Source: Ectopseudomonas composti (lineage in GTDB: Bacteria; Pseudomonadota; Gammaproteobacteria; Pseudomonadales; Pseudomonadaceae). Taken from it: DNA of 17,230 nt. The stretch spans positions 1 through 17,230 of the forward strand of contig CAMPIF010000028.1 of NCBI GenBank assembly GCA_946886245.1, given 5' to 3'. Of this stretch, positions 14,920 to 17,230 are shown one piece after another; position 1 is the first letter of the stretch, and every line of letters begins with the position of its first letter. The position numbers and the translations under genes were made by a program. The notes under the pieces were generated by a model that saw only the letters and a list, made by a program, of their open reading frames with translations, did no database searches and was not told where the DNA came from.

Positions 14920-15842
14920 GCACGCTCTGGGCCTTCCCCGGGCAGGGCGCGCAGCAGCCCGGCATGCTTCAGGCCTTGCCCGCCGCGCCGGTAGTGCAGG
15001 CCTGTATCGAGCAGGCCAGCGCCGCGCTGGGCGAGGATGTACGCCTGCTGGATTCGGCCGAAGCCTTGCAAAGCACCCGCGCCGTGCAGCTCTGCCTGTT
15101 GATTGCCGGCGTGGCCGCCGCGCGGCTGCTGGGCGAACGCGGCCATCGCCCCGATTATGTGGCCGGCCTGTCCATTGGCGCCTATGCCGCTGCAGTGGTA
15201 GCCGGTGCGCTGGATTTTGCCGATGCCGTGCGTCTGGTCGCCCTGCGTGGCGAGCTGATGCAGCGCGCCTACCCCAGTGGCTATGGCATGACCGCCATCC
15301 TCGGCCTCGACCAGGCCAGCATCGAACGCCTGCTGGCCGACGCCGACGGCCCGGTCTACCTGGCCAATATCAACGGCGAAAGCCAACTGGTGATCGCCGG
15401 CAGCGATGTCGCCATGGCGGCGGTGGCCGAACGCGCTCGCGCGCTTGGTGCCGGTATGGCCAGGCGCCTGGCCATGAGCGTGCCGTCGCACTGCGTCTTG
15501 CTCGACGGCCCGGCGCGGGCGCTGGCTGACGCTTTTGCTGGCGTCGAATTGCGCACGCTGCAGGTGCGCTACCTGAGCAGCAGCTCGGCGCGCCTGATCC
15601 GCGACCCCGAAACCCTGCGCGACGACCTGGCTTGCAACATGAGCCGTGTCGTCGACTGGCAGGCCACGCTCGTCACCGCCTATGAGCGCGGCGTGCGCCT
15701 GCACCTGGAACTGCCACCCGGCGGCGTGCTGACCGGGCTCGCCCGGCGCGTCTTCGACGCCGGCCAGGCAATCGCTTTCGAGGGCGCACGTCTGGATACA
15801 CTCGACGCCATGTTGCGTCAGGAGGTAAGCCGCGACCACTGA
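14916..15842 (+). CDS. mdcH: Malonyl-CoA:ACP transacylase MdcH
   Basis: MdcH transfers malonyl from malonyl-CoA to the decarboxylase ACP, priming the enzyme. The 308-aa product starts at GTG 14916, overlapping the mdcG stop by 4 bases (GTGA). It has the FabD-type acyltransferase layout: FPGQGAQQPGM near the N-terminus, the nucleophile motif GLSIGAYAA with Ser86, Arg111 in LVALRGELMQ and catalytic His192 in VPSHCVLLDGPA. FabD of fatty acid synthesis normally reads GHSLGE at the nucleophile, so the GLSIGAY form and the context point to MdcH. No membrane or signal segments are present. A 60-base gap follows before madL. Confidence 0.94.
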   Translation: MSTLWAFPGQGAQQPGMLQALPAAPVVQACIEQASAALGEDVRLLDSAEALQSTRAVQLCLLIAGVAAARLLGERGHRPDYVAGLSIGAYAAAVVAGALDFADAVRLVALRGELMQRAYPSGYGMTAILGLDQASIERLLADADGPVYLANINGESQLVIAGSDVAMAAVAERARALGAGMARRLAMSVPSHCVLLDGPARALADAFAGVELRTLQVRYLSSSSARLIRDPETLRDDLACNMSRVVDWQATLVTAYERGVRLHLELPPGGVLTGLARRVFDAGQAIAFEGARLDTLDAMLRQEVSRDH

Positions 15843-15864
15843 GCCGTAGCGTTTACCGAAGCAC

Positions 15865-15903
15865 AAGAACAACAACTTCGATATGAACCGAGGACAACAA
15901 CAA
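15865..15903 (+). promoter_or_regulatory. Candidate Crc/Hfq A-rich sites in the madL leader
   Basis: AAGAACAACAA (15865-15875) is a run of the AAnAAnAA pattern, and AACAACAA (15896-15903) follows, ending on the A of the madL start codon. They flank the CGAGGA ribosome binding site (15889-15894). Paired sites around a start region are a typical target for Hfq/Crc repression in Pseudomonas. Binding is not shown. Confidence 0.5.
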
Positions 15904-16304
15904 TGATCATCTACGGTGTCGCCTTTCTGGCGTTCTGCACCCTGGCAGGCATCTTCATCGGAGAGCTGCTGGGCAAACTCATCGGCGTCCCCGCCAACGT
16001 CGGCGGTGTCGGCATCGCCATGATGCTGCTGATCTTTCTGGGCAGTTACCTGAGCAAGCGCGGCTTGTTCACCGGCAAGTCGGAACAGGGCGTGGAGTTC
16101 TGGAGCGCCATCTACATCCCCATCGTGGTCGCCATGGCCGCCCAGCAGAACGTCTACGGAGCCCTCAAAGGTGGCCCGATGGCGATTCTGGCCGGTACTG
16201 CTGCCGTCGCCATCGGTTTTGCGCTGGTCCCCGCGCTCAGCCGGATCGGGCAAAAGAAGCCTGAAACCGACGCTGCTCCCTCCCTGACCAAAGCGCCACG
16301 GTGA
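15903..16304 (+). CDS. madL: Malonate transporter subunit MadL
   Basis: MadL is the small subunit of the two-component malonate carrier in the cytoplasmic membrane; it works with MadM. The 133-aa product has about four hydrophobic segments (roughly residues 3-25, 32-53, 67-85 and 92-113) with a glycine-rich turn VPANVGGVGIAMM, and a polar C-terminal tail. ATG 15903 has CGAGGA (15889-15894) 8 bases upstream. It sits last but one in the operon and is followed by madM after 5 bases. The operon has no mdcF-type carrier, so MadLM is the uptake system here. Confidence 0.93.
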   Translation: MIIYGVAFLAFCTLAGIFIGELLGKLIGVPANVGGVGIAMMLLIFLGSYLSKRGLFTGKSEQGVEFWSAIYIPIVVAMAAQQNVYGALKGGPMAILAGTAAVAIGFALVPALSRIGQKKPETDAAPSLTKAPR

Positions 16305-16309
16305 CTGCC

Positions 16310-17074
16310 ATGTACGAATCATTGATGAAAGTCATTACCGGCTACAGCCTGCTCAGCGGTTTCGCCATCATCGGCATCACCATGTGGGTGTCGTACTGGA
16401 TTTCCGACAAGTTCACCAAGGGTCGCCTGCACGGCTCGGCCATCGCCATCCTGCTCGGGTTGTTGCTGTCCTACATCGGCGGCGCTTACACCGGTGGTCA
16501 GAAGGGCCTGGTGGACATTCCTCTGTTCGCCGGCATCGGCCTGCTCGGCGGCGCCATGCTGCGTGACTTCGCCATCGTCGCCACCGGCTTCGGCGTGAGC
16601 GTCGAAGAACTCAAGCGCGCCGGTTTTGCCGGTGTGCTGGCGCTGTTCGTCGGCGTGTTCACCTCCTTCATCGCCGGCGTGGCGGTGGCCATGGCCTTCG
16701 GTTACACCGACGTGGTCAGCCTGACCACCATCGGCACCGGCGCCGTGACCTATATCGTCGGCCCGGTGACCGGTGCAGCCATCGGTGCCAGCTCCGACGT
16801 CATGGCGTTGTCGATTGCTGCCGGCCTGATCAAGGCGATCCTGGTGATGGTGGCCACTCCTTTCATCGCGCCCTATATCGGCCTGAACAATCCGCGCAGC
16901 GCGGTGATCTTCGGCGGCCTGATGGGCACCTCCAGCGGCGTGGCCGGTGGCCTGGCGGCAACCGATCCGAAGCTGGTGCCCTACGGCTGCCTGACGGCGG
17001 CGTTCTACACCGCACTGGGCTGCCTGCTCGGCCCATCGTTGCTGTACTTTCTGATGCGAGGCCTTCTGGGCTGA
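16310..17074 (+). CDS. madM: Malonate transporter subunit MadM
   Basis: MadM is the large membrane subunit of the malonate carrier. The 254-aa product starts at ATG 16310 (MYESLMKVITGYSLL, the usual form of MadM N-termini); an in-frame GTG at 16301 would add three residues and overlap the madL stop. It is strongly hydrophobic with several membrane spans, including LLSGFAIIGITMWVSYWI, AIAILLGLLLSYIGGA, FAGVLALFVGVFTSFIAGVA and a glycine-rich segment IFGGLMGTSSGVAGGLAATD. No clear ribosome binding site is seen, so translation is probably coupled to madL. The gene ends 5 bases before a terminator hairpin. Confidence 0.94.
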   Translation: MYESLMKVITGYSLLSGFAIIGITMWVSYWISDKFTKGRLHGSAIAILLGLLLSYIGGAYTGGQKGLVDIPLFAGIGLLGGAMLRDFAIVATGFGVSVEELKRAGFAGVLALFVGVFTSFIAGVAVAMAFGYTDVVSLTTIGTGAVTYIVGPVTGAAIGASSDVMALSIAAGLIKAILVMVATPFIAPYIGLNNPRSAVIFGGLMGTSSGVAGGLAATDPKLVPYGCLTAAFYTALGCLLGPSLLYFLMRGLLG

Positions 17075-17079
17075 CCTTT

Positions 17080-17105
17080 GCCCGCCGCCATGGCGGGCTT
17101 TTTAT
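17080..17105 (+). terminator. Intrinsic terminator of the malonate operon
   Basis: GCCCGCC (17080-17086) and GGCGGGC (17092-17098) form a perfect 7-bp stem with a 5-base loop, followed by a T-rich tract (17099-17105). It lies directly after the madM stop and marks the end of the mdc-mad transcript. Confidence 0.9.
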
Positions 17106-17230
17106 TTGGTTCTTCGCATTTTCGCGGGGCGGATACGCTTGACACCGGACTGGCAAGTTTGTGTGCGTCTTGCTCACGGGCTTAGCACTATCCATTACCG
17201 AGTCCACTGAGCGTTTGGGTTGCGCCCCTT
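17106..17230. other. Intergenic end of window, no gene supported
   Basis: No open frame with a ribosome binding site was found here. A consensus -35-like TTGACA occurs at 17139-17144, but the matching -10 position reads TGTGCG, which is poor, so I do not call a promoter. Confidence 0.5.

Noticed and set aside
17151..17166. Sigma-54-like TGGCAAG...TGC after the malonate terminator
   Set aside because: The spacing between GG and GC is one base too long, and no downstream gene is visible to support it.

Overview
The window is GC-rich bacterial DNA with a gammaproteobacterial, most likely Pseudomonas-type, gene content. Signs of this are a compact malonate decarboxylase operon in the order mdcA-B-C-D-E-G-H followed by madL-madM, GTAG-footed REP-type palindromes between genes, and A-rich AAnAAnAA motifs of the Crc/Hfq type at two translation starts. 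No rRNA, tRNA, CRISPR array or insertion sequence was seen. Every gene that can be supported lies on the + strand; the long minus-strand frames are codon-bias shadows.

Region 1 (1-7461) is the distal half of a flagellar rod, ring and hook-junction operon: the end of flgF, then flgG, flgH, flgI, flgJ, flgK, flgL, then an uncharacterised gene, closed by a clear intrinsic terminator. The set is compact (FlgK 455 aa, FlgL 305 aa) and looks unlike the main polar system of P. aeruginosa as I recall it, so it may be a secondary (lateral or peritrichous type) system. FlgJ carries an SLT-type lytic transglycosylase domain in place of the classical GH73 domain. The gene after flgL encodes a protein whose C-terminal 80 or so residues look like the flagellin C-terminus but which lacks the flagellin N-terminal helix; this is the most novel item here. 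Two different palindromic REP doublets sit between flgF and flgG.

Region 2 (7462-9600) holds a 306-nt leader without a convincing gene, a secreted protein built from two PilJ/NarX-like helical sensor repeats, and a PAS-GGDEF diguanylate cyclase with intact active and inhibitory sites. Both suit a signalling role next to motility genes, but a functional link is inference.

Region 3 (9601-17105) is the malonate operon. MdcA, MdcC, MdcD and MdcE form the decarboxylase (ACP transferase, ACP, decarboxylase and co-decarboxylase subunits). MdcB and MdcG make and attach the 2'-(5''-triphosphoribosyl)-3'-dephospho-CoA prosthetic group, MdcH loads malonyl groups, and MadL/MadM form the malonate carrier. 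The promoter region has a T-N11-A dyad centred about 64 bp before the predicted transcription start, as expected of a LysR-type activator, plus further dyads, one of which covers the mdcA ribosome binding site. A third REP doublet separates mdcE from mdcG. The operon ends in an intrinsic terminator, and the last 125 bases contain no gene that can be supported.
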